64,000 nt of DNA from Crocinitomicaceae bacterium (GTDB lineage: Bacteria > Bacteroidota > Bacteroidia > Flavobacteriales_D > Crocinitomicaceae): the NCBI GenBank assembly GCA_020436025.1, contig JAGQYP010000008.1:1-64000 (forward strand), read 5' to 3'. Below the pieces are notes generated by a model, which was not told where the DNA came from, searched no databases, and was given only the letters and a program-made list of their open reading frames with translations. Shown here piece by piece: positions 16,339 through 25,494 of the stretch; the first letter of the stretch is position 1, and each line of letters opens with the position of its first letter. A program made the translations under genes and the position numbers.

Positions 16339-19300
16339 TTACTCCACCGTCACCCGAATACCTTCTGAATGGCTTGTAAATTCAGGCGCATACATGCATT
16401 GGGCAGTGGTAATTCCATTTGAAAATTTTCCTTTTTGCGTGGCAAACATTTCATATTCGAAAACATAAGTTCCTTTTGGTAATTGTCCAAAGAAGAAATT
16501 TGTTGCCGCATCTTTAGTTGCCTCGTAGTAACCCAGACCATCTTGCCACTTGTACTGAGAAAGTACATTTAACGGTTCGAAGGACGAAGCACGCATGTCT
16601 TTCAAGTGCACATATTCCATGTCGCGATCAACTCGGATTTCAATACGTACTTTGATCTTGTCACCTACTTTGATTGGTTTGGACGTGATCGGTTTCAATA
16701 CAGGTCCGTTATCCGTGTTGGTGACCACAAAAAGATCTTTCTTAATGGAAAGCGGTGTTTCATGGAAAGTGATTTTATCCAGCTGTTCAAAATATTGCCA
16801 GTACAAAGCTCCCCAAGAAACAGTTTTGGAATTGGATTTTACTTTTACTTGTCCCATTTCCGGCTTAATGGCATCGCCTTCCCAGCTGGTTTTGAAATAG
16901 CCTGTTCCGGGTTCTGGCTTCACGTTGTACGGACTTTCTTTTCCTTTTGAATTGTATCGAATTGGCTCATTTCCTATTTGAATATCCGGATAAACAGTCT
17001 CAGAAAGTAAATCATCTCCAGTTAAGAATAAAGCATAACAAGCTTCTGTAGTGGCTTTTGTTGTGGGCCATTCATTGGTCTGTTTTTGTTTGATCAACCA
17101 GGTTTTCATTTCATCCACACTGTTCAAATCCTCCGTGATTTCGTAAAATGCTTCGATCAATAAGGCTTGAGATTCAATTGGAGCTTGGTACCAGTAATAA
17201 CCACTTCCTTTATTTTTCCAGTACATTCCCAATTCATCATGTATGATTGATTTTTCCTTCAAAGATTTCATGATGTCTTGCGCAAAGGCTTTTTGATCAT
17301 TTCGGTGCATTGCCAAAGCCATCATTCCTTGAGAATAAGGGTTAAAGTTTAACCAGAATAGTTTGGCTTGTCTTTCAAAATAATCGATTGCTTCCTGCAA
17401 TTTTTTGGACTTGCTGTGATCAGGGAAGAAGCTACGTGTATACAAATAGTGGATTTCATCATATCCGATCATTTGTACTTTTTCATAATTGTCTACGTGC
17501 TTTTTGATCCATTCATATCTTTCGATGAATTCACCATCAATAAAGGAAATTCCTTTGTTCACCATGGTTTTGATCTCGTAATTTGATTTGATGCTTTTTA
17601 CCCCAAGCTTATCCAAATGCCCGAATCCACACATGATGTGTTTCGTAATGTAATAGCTTTCCGGCCCATTTTTAAACCAAGGCCATCCACCATTGTACTT
17701 TTGGTTTTGCTTCAATTTTCTCAAGGCACGATCTAATTCGTTCGACATTCTATTCAAATCAAATAAAACACCGATTCTTCTTTTTCTTGCTGATTCATCT
17801 TTAGCGTTCAAAAGCCATGGAGTTTCTTCCAACATGACTCCCTTCAATTCCTGATTTTTCTCCAAATTGGATAAGAAGGCTTCCGGAGAATAGTTTTTCC
17901 AAGCATCAAAAATCTCTTTGATCTTTGGGTTGGAGTTCATGATGTGACTAGCAATCGAATTCGAATAGAATCTAGAGAATGTTTGCTCGTTACATTCATA
18001 GGGATATTCCATGATATACGGCATGGCCTGAATCGCATACCAAGCTGGATTTGGAGTGTATTCCAAGGTTAATCGATGGCTTTTTAATGTAGAGCTTGGC
18101 TGAGATTTAAACAGTTTCTCAAAAGTGAAAGTTTTTGATTTTCCAGCTTTCAAACTCATTGGCATGGATTCCGTTACCAGCATTCTGTTCGTTAAAACTG
18201 GAATTGGTTTTTCTTCCCCATCAGAAAATTTGGCAGTTTGAGCAACCACTTTGTATTTTACTGCTCCTATTCCTTCCGGAATAATCAATTTCCATTCAAC
18301 GCTGGTACTCAATTTTGCTTTTGTTTCGAAGCTCTGAGTTTGGTTTTCCATTTTGAAATCACCACTCACTTCATTTCCTGTAAACGGATCGATTAGTTCC
18401 AATTTGATGTTTCCAGATTGTACTTCATCCGTTAGGTTGGAGATTTTTGTATTGAAATAAATGGTATCCATTTCTCTAAAGAATCTTGGATCATTTGGGA
18501 AAACCATCAAATCTTTCTGAGTAACAATTTCTTTTTGAATCGTTCCAATTTTAAGATCTTGAGTATGAGCCAATGCCAGGAATTTCCACTTTGTCAGGGC
18601 ATCAGGCATGGTGAATTTAATCTTCACAGTTCCATCAGCTTCCGTATATAAATTCGGATAGAAGAATGCGGTTTCATTAAAATTCTTTCTGATTTGAACA
18701 GATTTTCCGCCTTCCCTGTTATCCATTCGGCTATCCAATTGACCATTACCATCAAGTGCAACCGTAAAGGCATCAGCTTTACCCGATTTGTCTTGATCTT
18801 TAAAGTCACCTTCTCCATAGGCAAAAGCAGCATCTTCTGAAACAGAAAGCTCTTCTTCAGCTACTTCATCCATCATCACTACTCCGCCAACAGCAGGTGC
18901 AGCATTGTAGGCTTCTTTGGCTTCCATTTTCTTCATTTTTTCTCCGCCACCACCGTTACGAGAATAATTTCCCGTTGAGGTAGATCTCCATTTGTAAGTA
19001 TAGTAGGAGTCGTAGTAACTTGGATTGAAATAGAACCAATTGAGATTGTAATAGCTTACTCCGTATGCGTAAACATATGGATTCCAGCTGTGTTGTCTTA
19101 GTGAACCACTTTGTGCCATGGTTCCAAATCCTACTTGCCATCTTAGTTTTTGATAGTAGGAATCTCGAACATTCAAATAGAAAGAGTTACTTGCAAATTC
19201 ATCTAAGGAAGCATCGTACATGGTTGCTAAAACTTCAGCCAAGACGCCTTTGTTTTCATTGTCTTTAATCTCCAAAGTCCACTCTTCTTCTGTTCCAGGA

Positions 19301-22300
19301 TATAACTTATCTCTGAAAGTAGAGAATTTAAGATCGAGATCCTTGTTGGTATAGGGAACCGAAATAGTTGTATTGTAATTGAATTCTCGGTTGTTGTAAT
19401 TTGTATTGAAGGAGAAAGCAATATTCCCTCTATACTCTTCTTTGATTGGAATTCGAATCACTTTTGCATTTTCGTTTAAATCGATCCATTTGCGTTCCAC
19501 CAATTTGCCTTTAACTTCCAATTCGTAAAGAACCTTCAGATTTTTTCCTTTGGTTCCCACCATGATTTGTAGTTCCTCTCCCGGTTCAATCCATGTTTTG
19601 CTGGTTTGAACATATAAAACCACATTATTCGGAATTGTTTTTGATTCGAAAGAGATCACCGTGAAATATTGGATATCTTCTATGGTATTTCCATATTTAT
19701 CCGTGCTTTTTGCTGAATATTTATAGGTTCCGGTAACCAATCCTTTCACCTTTTTAAGATCCATGATGTTTTTGTCTTCTCCCTTGGTGGAAAGTGTCTT
19801 GGCATAAACTTCTTTTTCAACTTCCCACTTATGTACTTGGTTTTCGTCGTCGTATTCGTACCCTGAGAATTTGGTTTTGAAGTTTTCCTTGGTCCAACCT
19901 CTCTGTCCCGGTTTGTCAAATAAATAAGCCTTCATTGGTTCATTTGGAACCTTGAGTTTCTCGATTTTAACATTGACATCCGTCTCCACTTTCTCTCCAT
20001 TTAGATTTAGTGCATTGACATAATATTCTAATTTTTTGTTTCCAAGATTTACCTGAGATGGTAAGTTTGAGCTTAATTCAAATCCAGTATATCCAGCATA
20101 AACAACCTTCGAAGCTGAATGCGTTTCTCCATTAATATCAGTCACAGTAGCATAAATGGTATACGAATATTTTGGTTGAAATTTCTGCTCTACACTTTCA
20201 TCTGGCTTGGCTGTAAATCGAATTTTAAATTCGCCTTTATCGTCCGTTTCGATATCGCCATTTTTAATTTCAAACGAAGTGCTTCGAGGTGAATAGCCCC
20301 ATCTCCAGTAGCACCAGCTTGGGAAGTAAGCGTTTCTGGTTACTCGGTAGTTTACTTTGGCACCGTCCAACATATTTCCGGCAAAGGCTTTTGCAAAACC
20401 AATCACTTCAATCTCATCTCCTACACGGAATTCTCCTTTTACCTTTTTGTAATCGACTTCAAATTTTGGTCTTTTGTATTCCTCAACTCTTATATTTTTC
20501 GATCCATAACTGGTATAAAGTGTCATGTTTCCGGTAACAACACCTTGAGGAGCTGTGAAAGTCCCTTCAAAAGTTCCGTATTCGTTGGAAGTCACATCTA
20601 CATCTGCAATTTTTTGATAGTTGTAATCTTTCAAAGTCACTGTTGTTTTAAACCCAGGAACAATCTTCGGATCTTTTCGATCCCCGTTCCAAACAATTCC
20701 TTTGAAATAAACCTCTTGTCCGGGTCTGTAAATGGCTCTGTCCGTAAAAATTTGGATTTGATTTCTTAAATAAGGTTTCGAATTGTATGGCTGATACAGG
20801 TAGCCACTCGAAGGAATGAAATCATCTTTATACTTTACCTCGTATTGGTAATTTTGATAGCGTTTTCCTCGAGCAGTGATCATTCCATTTTCGTTGGTAG
20901 TGTAGTTTCCAAGAGTTTTTTTAGTGTACTTTCTTAGTTTGTAATTGTACTCTCTTGAAAAAACTTCCACATTAGCTCCAACAATAGGTGCACCATTCAT
21001 TCTGTCATTAACAAATACTTCTATTTCTTCGGTTTCCTGATTGGTTCTTTGTTTCGACATCAAACCAGTAGATCTGTAGGTGGAATAAGACCAGGCTTCT
21101 TTTTCTTCATCCAAAGTCTCGCTTGAAGAAAAGGTAATGATATAATGTCCTTTTGGCAAACCAGGAATTTCATATTCAGTAGTATGCCAGTTGTAATCTT
21201 TGATGTCTTTTAATTCGATGATTTGGGTGTGTTCTGGTTTTTGACCATTCAATATTTTTGCTGCTTTTTCGAAATCATCGCTCTCCCATTTTTCTTGGTC
21301 GTAAGCATAAATTCGATAGTATACTTTTGGAACGTTTTTATAAGAAAATCTCACCATTCCCGGAGTATTTGGAAGAGCTGCTGATTCATTCTGGTGACTC
21401 ATGCTTTTATTTTCGATCTCATTTTGCAGTTGTTTGCAGAATTGTGCACCTATGGTTCCGTCATATTTTTCAATAATTTCCGTACAAATTTCGTGGGCTC
21501 TTGCCTTGTCTTTTTTGTGTTCATCTCCTTTTTTCTCATCGTATAAATTCCCGTCGGCACTGATCTTCTGGGCAATTTTATACATGATTTCGGGATACAT
21601 GATTTTATGATCGGCATAGGTTTTCGACATGGCTCTTAAGGTGTTCATATACAAATCTTCCTTATTCTCAACTGTAGAAGAATTCTTAGCCCAATCCAAT
21701 CGCTTTAATGTAAGGTCAATCAAGGCAATTGGATCTTTGTCATCCATGTGTTGTTTGGTTAAAAACTGATATACTTTTAATGCAAAAAACTTGGTAGATA
21801 AACTATCGTTGGTCACAATATAGGTGTCAGCAAATCGCTTGGCATCTTCCAAAAAGTAAGGCTTGTTGAAATTGAAAGTTTCAGCTGTACGAGTAGGCAC
21901 ATCAAATTCAGTATTCTGGAAAAAATCGATGGCTCGGTGTCCAACAAGATCCAAAAGAGTAGGTCTACGAAGAACATTCTCCTTATTTAAAGTTGTAAGA
22001 ATGGCAGAATAATCAGCGATATTATTTTCCTTCAAAACTTCCAGATTGGAAACCGATAACATGTAGTGATTTCTGGTTTGCTCAGCAATCGTTTTCAAAT
22101 CCCAGGTTTCAATGTCTTCAATTTTCATGTCCACCACCTGAGTACGATTGTAAATTCGCCATCTGTTTCGCTGATAGTATCCCCAATACACTTCAGCAAG
22201 AATAGAATGAGCTACCGATTTTGCAGGCTCCGGAAAAGTTTCTACTAAAAGGCGAAGATCATTTACCGCCGTTGGATAATCGTCTTCTCTCAAATAAGAA

Positions 22301-22650
22301 TTGAATTTAATGGTGAAAACAGTCGCTTTGATAATTTGAGGATAGTTTTTATCCTTCAAAGCTTTTTCCTTGATCTTAAGTACTTCATCATAACAAGATT
22401 TCACCAACCCCTTTTGCTCGAGAGAATCTACAATAGCCCATTCTTTTTCGTAGCGATCAAAACGCTCTGGACGTTCTCCTTTAGGAAAAATCGCTGGCTT
22501 GCCTTGAGTGGTATTTTGAATAATCATTTCTGTATCACTCTCAATATTTTGCCTTTTGAACTTTGCATTTTGCATTTTGAAAACGATCGTGGCGGATCCG
22601 ATTCCTAAAACAGAAATAATAAGTGCAAGTGCTAAAATCTTAATTTTCAT
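16339..22650 (-). CDS. Bacterial alpha-2-macroglobulin with intact thioester motif
   Basis: A very large (2103-residue) protease-trap protein. From the ATG at 22650, residues 1-27 form a hydrophobic signal-anchor (ILALALIISVLGIGSATIVF) without a lipobox Cys. An in-frame start 25 codons upstream would put a polar stretch before it and is less likely. Residues about 50-450 are helical and TPR-like. Macroglobulin beta domains follow, with the MG2 hallmark FTDRAIYRPGQEVYFKG near 630. A Gly/Ala/Asp/Glu-rich flexible segment (about 1230-1330) is a likely bait region. The A2M domain (WKFLALAHTQDL) follows, then the thioester CNEQ at 1553-1556 in the alpha/alpha complement-like toroid. It is predicted to be periplasmic and to trap proteases covalently. 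No pbpC neighbour is present, unlike the E. coli-type arrangement. Confidence 0.93.
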   Translation of the reverse strand: MKIKILALALIISVLGIGSATIVFKMQNAKFKRQNIESDTEMIIQNTTQGKPAIFPKGERPERFDRYEKEWAIVDSLEQKGLVKSCYDEVLKIKEKALKDKNYPQIIKATVFTIKFNSYLREDDYPTAVNDLRLLVETFPEPAKSVAHSILAEVYWGYYQRNRWRIYNRTQVVDMKIEDIETWDLKTIAEQTRNHYMLSVSNLEVLKENNIADYSAILTTLNKENVLRRPTLLDLVGHRAIDFFQNTEFDVPTRTAETFNFNKPYFLEDAKRFADTYIVTNDSLSTKFFALKVYQFLTKQHMDDKDPIALIDLTLKRLDWAKNSSTVENKEDLYMNTLRAMSKTYADHKIMYPEIMYKIAQKISADGNLYDEKKGDEHKKDKARAHEICTEIIEKYDGTIGAQFCKQLQNEIENKSMSHQNESAALPNTPGMVRFSYKNVPKVYYRIYAYDQEKWESDDFEKAAKILNGQKPEHTQIIELKDIKDYNWHTTEYEIPGLPKGHYIITFSSSETLDEEKEAWSYSTYRSTGLMSKQRTNQETEEIEVFVNDRMNGAPIVGANVEVFSREYNYKLRKYTKKTLGNYTTNENGMITARGKRYQNYQYEVKYKDDFIPSSGYLYQPYNSKPYLRNQIQIFTDRAIYRPGQEVYFKGIVWNGDRKDPKIVPGFKTTVTLKDYNYQKIADVDVTSNEYGTFEGTFTAPQGVVTGNMTLYTSYGSKNIRVEEYKRPKFEVDYKKVKGEFRVGDEIEVIGFAKAFAGNMLDGAKVNYRVTRNAYFPSWCYWRWGYSPRSTSFEIKNGDIETDDKGEFKIRFTAKPDESVEQKFQPKYSYTIYATVTDINGETHSASKVVYAGYTGFELSSNLPSQVNLGNKKLEYYVNALNLNGEKVETDVNVKIEKLKVPNEPMKAYLFDKPGQRGWTKENFKTKFSGYEYDDENQVHKWEVEKEVYAKTLSTKGEDKNIMDLKKVKGLVTGTYKYSAKSTDKYGNTIEDIQYFTVISFESKTIPNNVVLYVQTSKTWIEPGEELQIMVGTKGKNLKVLYELEVKGKLVERKWIDLNENAKVIRIPIKEEYRGNIAFSFNTNYNNREFNYNTTISVPYTNKDLDLKFSTFRDKLYPGTEEEWTLEIKDNENKGVLAEVLATMYDASLDEFASNSFYLNVRDSYYQKLRWQVGFGTMAQSGSLRQHSWNPYVYAYGVSYYNLNWFYFNPSYYDSYYTYKWRSTSTGNYSRNGGGGEKMKKMEAKEAYNAAPAVGGVVMMDEVAEEELSVSEDAAFAYGEGDFKDQDKSGKADAFTVALDGNGQLDSRMDNREGGKSVQIRKNFNETAFFYPNLYTEADGTVKIKFTMPDALTKWKFLALAHTQDLKIGTIQKEIVTQKDLMVFPNDPRFFREMDTIYFNTKISNLTDEVQSGNIKLELIDPFTGNEVSGDFKMENQTQSFETKAKLSTSVEWKLIIPEGIGAVKYKVVAQTAKFSDGEEKPIPVLTNRMLVTESMPMSLKAGKSKTFTFEKLFKSQPSSTLKSHRLTLEYTPNPAWYAIQAMPYIMEYPYECNEQTFSRFYSNSIASHIMNSNPKIKEIFDAWKNYSPEAFLSNLEKNQELKGVMLEETPWLLNAKDESARKRRIGVLFDLNRMSNELDRALRKLKQNQKYNGGWPWFKNGPESYYITKHIMCGFGHLDKLGVKSIKSNYEIKTMVNKGISFIDGEFIERYEWIKKHVDNYEKVQMIGYDEIHYLYTRSFFPDHSKSKKLQEAIDYFERQAKLFWLNFNPYSQGMMALAMHRNDQKAFAQDIMKSLKEKSIIHDELGMYWKNKGSGYYWYQAPIESQALLIEAFYEITEDLNSVDEMKTWLIKQKQTNEWPTTKATTEACYALFLTGDDLLSETVYPDIQIGNEPIRYNSKGKESPYNVKPEPGTGYFKTSWEGDAIKPEMGQVKVKSNSKTVSWGALYWQYFEQLDKITFHETPLSIKKDLFVVTNTDNGPVLKPITSKPIKVGDKIKVRIEIRVDRDMEYVHLKDMRASSFEPLNVLSQYKWQDGLGYYEATKDAATNFFFGQLPKGTYVFEYEMFATQKGKFSNGITTAQCMYAPEFTSHSEGIRVTVE
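18655..18965 (-). other. Candidate bait region of the alpha-2-macroglobulin
   Basis: Residues about 1230-1330 contain four consecutive Gly, then Lys/Met/Glu-rich, Ala/Val/Gly-rich and acidic low-complexity stretches (EKMKKMEAKEAYNAAPAVGG, GEGDFKDQDKSGKADAF). They sit directly before the conserved NETAFFYP segment that opens the A2M domain. A flexible, protease-accessible stretch here is where bait regions lie in this family. Confidence 0.55.
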
Positions 22651-22679
22651 GGGGATTGATTTTATTTTCGTTGAAATTA

Positions 22680-22734
22680 CAAATTTATTTACTGAGCTGT
22701 ACAGTCGACTTTTGAAATGGTTCAATTATTTTTG
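22680..22734. promoter_or_regulatory. Divergent promoter elements for A2M and the 83-residue protein
   Basis: TAAATTTG on the minus strand (22687-22680) lies 29 bases before the A2M start. TATTTTTG on the plus strand (22727-22734) lies 14 bases before the ATG at 22749. Both match the -7 element TAnnTTTG. I see no well-spaced TTG at -33 for either, so they are half-supported. Confidence 0.45.
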
Positions 22735-22748
22735 TCTCAAAAAAGAAG

Positions 22749-23000
22749 ATGCGACACTTAGAGGATATTCCACATCATACATTCAAAATAAGTCTACACA
22801 ATTACAATTCGAAATACCTCGTACAGATCGAATGGGGGCAATATGTGCAAACATTCAAGATCAATGAAGGCGATGTCATGGGGAAAAATCATGTCAAAGA
22901 TTTGATCACCGATGAGCTACTTGAAAACTGTATGCGAAGATTCAAACAAATGCATGAAGACTGGTACAAGGCTTTTAATGGGAAGGATTTGAAGGAGTAA
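22749..23000 (+). CDS. Small conserved-looking hypothetical protein
   Basis: An 83-residue soluble protein, no signal peptide. The N-terminal half looks like beta strands (TFKISLHNYNSKYLVQIEWGQYVQTFKI) and the C-terminal half like an amphipathic helix rich in charged and aromatic residues (ENCMRRFKQMHEDWYKAF). A TATTTTTG promoter element lies 14 bases before the ATG and the gene is divergent from the A2M gene. The composition is protein-like rather than random. I do not recognise the family and give no function. Confidence 0.65.
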   Translation: MRHLEDIPHHTFKISLHNYNSKYLVQIEWGQYVQTFKINEGDVMGKNHVKDLITDELLENCMRRFKQMHEDWYKAFNGKDLKE

Positions 23001-23380
23001 GAGTTTGTAGAAAAGATCGTTCGTTCCTCACTTAAAGACACTAGACGCAAGACGCAAGACACAAGACACAAGACACAAAATACAAGACACAAGACACAAG
23101 ATACAAGACAACAGATTTTTTAAATTTTCAGAAAACTGAAATACAAAAGAAATTGCTTCAGCAAACTGGAAACAGCCAAAGTCTGAAAGCGCAGCGATCT
23201 TTTATCTAAAAGCGACGGCAGGAGCGATCTGATGGTCTGTAAAAGACACAAGACACAAGACTTTTTTGAGTTCATGTGGATGAAATACAAAAGAAATTGC
23301 TTCAGCAAACTGGAAACAGCCAAATTCTGAAAGCGCAGCGATCTTTTATCTAAAAGCGACGGCAGGAGCGATCTAATAGT
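23001..23380. other. 380-bp repeat-filled gap
   Basis: This stretch contains no gene. It holds a degenerate array of a 7-bp unit (23037-23109) and two near-identical 102-bp direct repeats 144 bp apart (23137-23238 and 23281-23382). The second copy runs up to the stop codon of the nitroreductase gene. A few more 7-bp units (GACACAA) lie between the two copies, near 23245-23262. Confidence 0.85.
23037..23109. repeat. Heptanucleotide tandem repeat GACACAA
   Basis: About ten tandem 7-bp units, mainly GACACAA with variants GACGCAA, AATACAA and GATACAA. The period of seven is kept throughout. Confidence 0.9.
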
Positions 23381-23382
23381 CT
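23137..23382. repeat. Two 102-bp direct repeats, 144 bp apart
   Basis: Copies at 23137-23238 and 23281-23382 differ at only about three positions. Each contains GCTTCAGCAAACTGG and the segment AAAGCGACGGCAGGAGCGATCT. The right copy touches the nitroreductase stop codon (23381-23383). The high identity means a recent duplication. Confidence 0.9.
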
Positions 23383-24058
23383 AATAAACCACCATCACAT
23401 CCTCCAAACCTTTTCTACTCAAGTTTGGAACATGTGCATCATCTGCTGGATAGCCAACTGGAATCAGCAAAAAGGGTTTTTCATTTTCTGGGCGATCTAA
23501 AATTTTCGTTAGAAACCCCATTGGAGAAGGAGTATGTGTCAAAGCTACTAAGCCGGCATTGTGAATTGCTGTGAGCAGGAATCCAGCCGCCAAACCAACA
23601 CTTTCATTGACATAATAATTCTTGGCTTTTCCACCATCTTCTTCCAAATCATAAGACTTTTTACAAACGATGATGAGGTAAGGAGCAACAGTTAAAAATT
23701 CTTTCACTTCGTTGGTGGCAAATACTTTGAGATCATCCAACCATTCGTCACCCATTCGACCTGAATAATTGATTTTTTCCTCTTCTTCGGCAGCTTCCCG
23801 AATTTTACGTTTCATTTCCTGATCCTTTACAATACAGAAAGTCCAGGGTTGTTTGTGCGCACCGGAAGGAGCTGTAGACGCTGTTTTAATGATATTTTCA
23901 ATTACTTCAAAAGGGACTTCTTTGTCTGAAAATTCCCTTAAGCTTCTTCTTTGATCAAAGTATTCGTAGTAGTCTTTCGACCTTTGAATCATTTCTTCTT
24001 TGGAGTATTGTTGAGCTTTGTAGGGGATAAAATCTTCAGTTCTATTCGAAGTCTTCAT
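23381..24058 (-). CDS. Nitroreductase family flavoprotein, iodotyrosine deiodinase-like
   Basis: A 225-residue FMN enzyme. The N-terminal FMN phosphate-binding motif is RRSLREFS (from about residue 37), followed by TAPSGAHKQPWTF, which contacts the flavin. The central AAEEEEKINYSGRMGDEWL segment resembles the active-site lid of the iodotyrosine deiodinase (IYD) branch rather than the NfsB branch. Whether the protein dehalogenates tyrosine derivatives cannot be told from sequence. No signal peptide, so cytoplasmic. The start codon overlaps the 3' end of the upstream NamZ gene by 17 bp, so the two are co-transcribed. The C-terminus is bounded by a repeat copy, but the reading frame is complete. 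Confidence 0.88.
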   Translation of the reverse strand: MKTSNRTEDFIPYKAQQYSKEEMIQRSKDYYEYFDQRRSLREFSDKEVPFEVIENIIKTASTAPSGAHKQPWTFCIVKDQEMKRKIREAAEEEEKINYSGRMGDEWLDDLKVFATNEVKEFLTVAPYLIIVCKKSYDLEEDGGKAKNYYVNESVGLAAGFLLTAIHNAGLVALTHTPSPMGFLTKILDRPENEKPFLLIPVGYPADDAHVPNLSRKGLEDVMVVY

Positions 24059-25226
24059 ACAATAAATATTTTTTCCTTTTCAGTTTGAATTTTTCCAATC
24101 CGGTGGTCCATTTGGCTCGGATTTCGGCTTCGGTTTTGCCAGCCATGATTTCCTGTTGAATACCGTAAACGCCCAACAATTTATTAAAAAAACCGGTCTT
24201 CTTGAAGAAGTTCTTGCCTAATTTGGTTTCATGATAAAGCTCCAAAAGCCAGTGAAGAGTCACTTTTTTCTGACTCCTTGCAAACTGATATCCATAATTG
24301 GTGAGATCATATCCTTTACAAAGTTCTCCTTCCAATTTGGGTTTTTTCGATCCAAAACTTGGAGTGGGAGTAAATTCGTAAGTGCCTTTTGAGAATTTCG
24401 GATGACCAATGATTTGAAAAGGTTTGTCTGTTCCACGACCCACACTAATTTCCGTACTTTCAAACAGACAAATGGAAGGGTAGAGGTAAATGGAACTCAT
24501 GGTTCTTAAATTGGGTGAAGGAGGAATAGGCAAGCGATAGAATTTTTTGTGATTGTAATTTTTCATTTTGATCACTTTCAAGTCCGCTTTCAAAGAATCG
24601 CCCAACCAACCTTCGCCATTGATCATTTGTGCGTATTCGCAAATCGTCATTCCGTGTACAATGGGAACAGGATGCATTCCAACAAAAGATTGCAATTTAG
24701 GATCGAGTACAGGCCCATCCACATAATGCCCATTTGGATTAGGACGATCCAGAACAATGAATTTTTTCCCTTTTTCAGCGCAGGATTGCATCACATAATG
24801 CATCGTAGAAATATAAGTGTAGAATCGCACACCCACATCCTGAATGTCAAAGAGAATCACATCCAATGAATCCATGTCTTCCGCTTTCGGCTTTTTGTTT
24901 TTTCCATAAAGTGAAACAATTCGAATCCCTGTTTTGGCATCTTTTTGTGAAGCTACTTTTTCTCCCGCATCCGCAGTCCCTCGAAAACCATGTTCAGGGG
25001 CAAAAACCAAACGAATATTCACCCCTTCCTTCAAAAGTCGATCGACCAAATGTTCCTTTCCAACCATGGATGTTTGATTGGCCACAATTCCTACTCTTTT
25101 ATCTTTTAAATCCGGTAAATATTGATCCAAAAGCTCTGCAGCAACAGTAATGTCATTGTCAAAGTACTGAGCCTGCAAAAGACCTGAAAAAGAAAGGAGT
25201 AAGGAGAAAAACAGCAGTCGAATCAT
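24042..25226 (-). CDS. Exo-beta-N-acetylmuramidase NamZ-like (DUF1343)
   Basis: A 394-residue protein with a signal peptide (1-19, ending LLQAQ). It has the full DUF1343 pattern: GIVANQTSMV near 45, FAPEHGFRG near 75, the DVILFDIQDVGVRFYTYISTM segment (given here in part as FDIQDVGVRFYTY), LDRPNPNG and VHGMTICEYA. The family founder NamZ releases terminal N-acetylmuramic acid from the non-reducing ends of peptidoglycan fragments, so a role in cell wall recycling or scavenging outside the cytoplasm is likely. No MurNAc uptake or catabolism genes are nearby. The gene overlaps the nitroreductase gene by 17 bp at its 3' end. Confidence 0.9.
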   Translation of the reverse strand: MIRLLFFSLLLSFSGLLQAQYFDNDITVAAELLDQYLPDLKDKRVGIVANQTSMVGKEHLVDRLLKEGVNIRLVFAPEHGFRGTADAGEKVASQKDAKTGIRIVSLYGKNKKPKAEDMDSLDVILFDIQDVGVRFYTYISTMHYVMQSCAEKGKKFIVLDRPNPNGHYVDGPVLDPKLQSFVGMHPVPIVHGMTICEYAQMINGEGWLGDSLKADLKVIKMKNYNHKKFYRLPIPPSPNLRTMSSIYLYPSICLFESTEISVGRGTDKPFQIIGHPKFSKGTYEFTPTPSFGSKKPKLEGELCKGYDLTNYGYQFARSQKKVTLHWLLELYHETKLGKNFFKKTGFFNKLLGVYGIQQEIMAGKTEAEIRAKWTTGLEKFKLKRKKYLLYEDFE

Positions 25227-25435
25227 AGTTATTGTTTGTAACCTCTAAAGGTAAGAACGAGAAAGGAGGCGTTTTTGCTGATTCACATTAAGTTAGTAAC
25301 GAGTAAATGTGAATACATAAAGAGTATTATTGTGATAGGCCACTTCGCGAAACTTCGCGTCTTCTTCGTGCTACTTTGCGCAAGATTTCAACCACTTTCA
25401 TCAATTTCTATCAGTTGCCAGTTCGCAGCTCCCCG

Positions 25436-25472
25436 TTGATAATTGATAATTAATAATTGATAATTGATAATT
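25436..25472. repeat. Heptanucleotide tandem repeat TTGATAA
   Basis: Five 7-bp units TTGATAA (the third is TTAATAA) plus two bases. The array ends 22 bp before the ATG of the downstream permease gene. Confidence 0.9.
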
Positions 25473-25489
25473 CCAAAACCCTATCTTAG
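25457..25489 (+). promoter_or_regulatory. Possible promoter partly made of the TTGATAA repeat
   Basis: TATCTTAG (25482-25489) differs from TAnnTTTG at one position. A TTG in the heptamer array (25457-25459) is 22 bp upstream, within the usual range, while the next (25464-25466) is 15 bp away, too close. The ATG follows at 25495, leaving almost no leader. Confidence 0.4.
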
Positions 25490-25494
25490 CACCA

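Noticed and set aside
22651-22725. 25-codon N-terminal extension of the alpha-2-macroglobulin
   Set aside because: It is polar and basic, precedes the signal-anchor, and covers the TAAATTTG promoter element at 22680-22687.
23001-23380. Short minus-strand frames across the repeats
   Set aside because: They are made only of repeat sequence, with low-complexity Cys/Leu/Ser/Val products.
23037-23382. CRISPR-like repeat array
   Set aside because: The units are 7 bp with no unique spacers, and the two 102-bp copies are direct duplicates. No cas gene is nearby.
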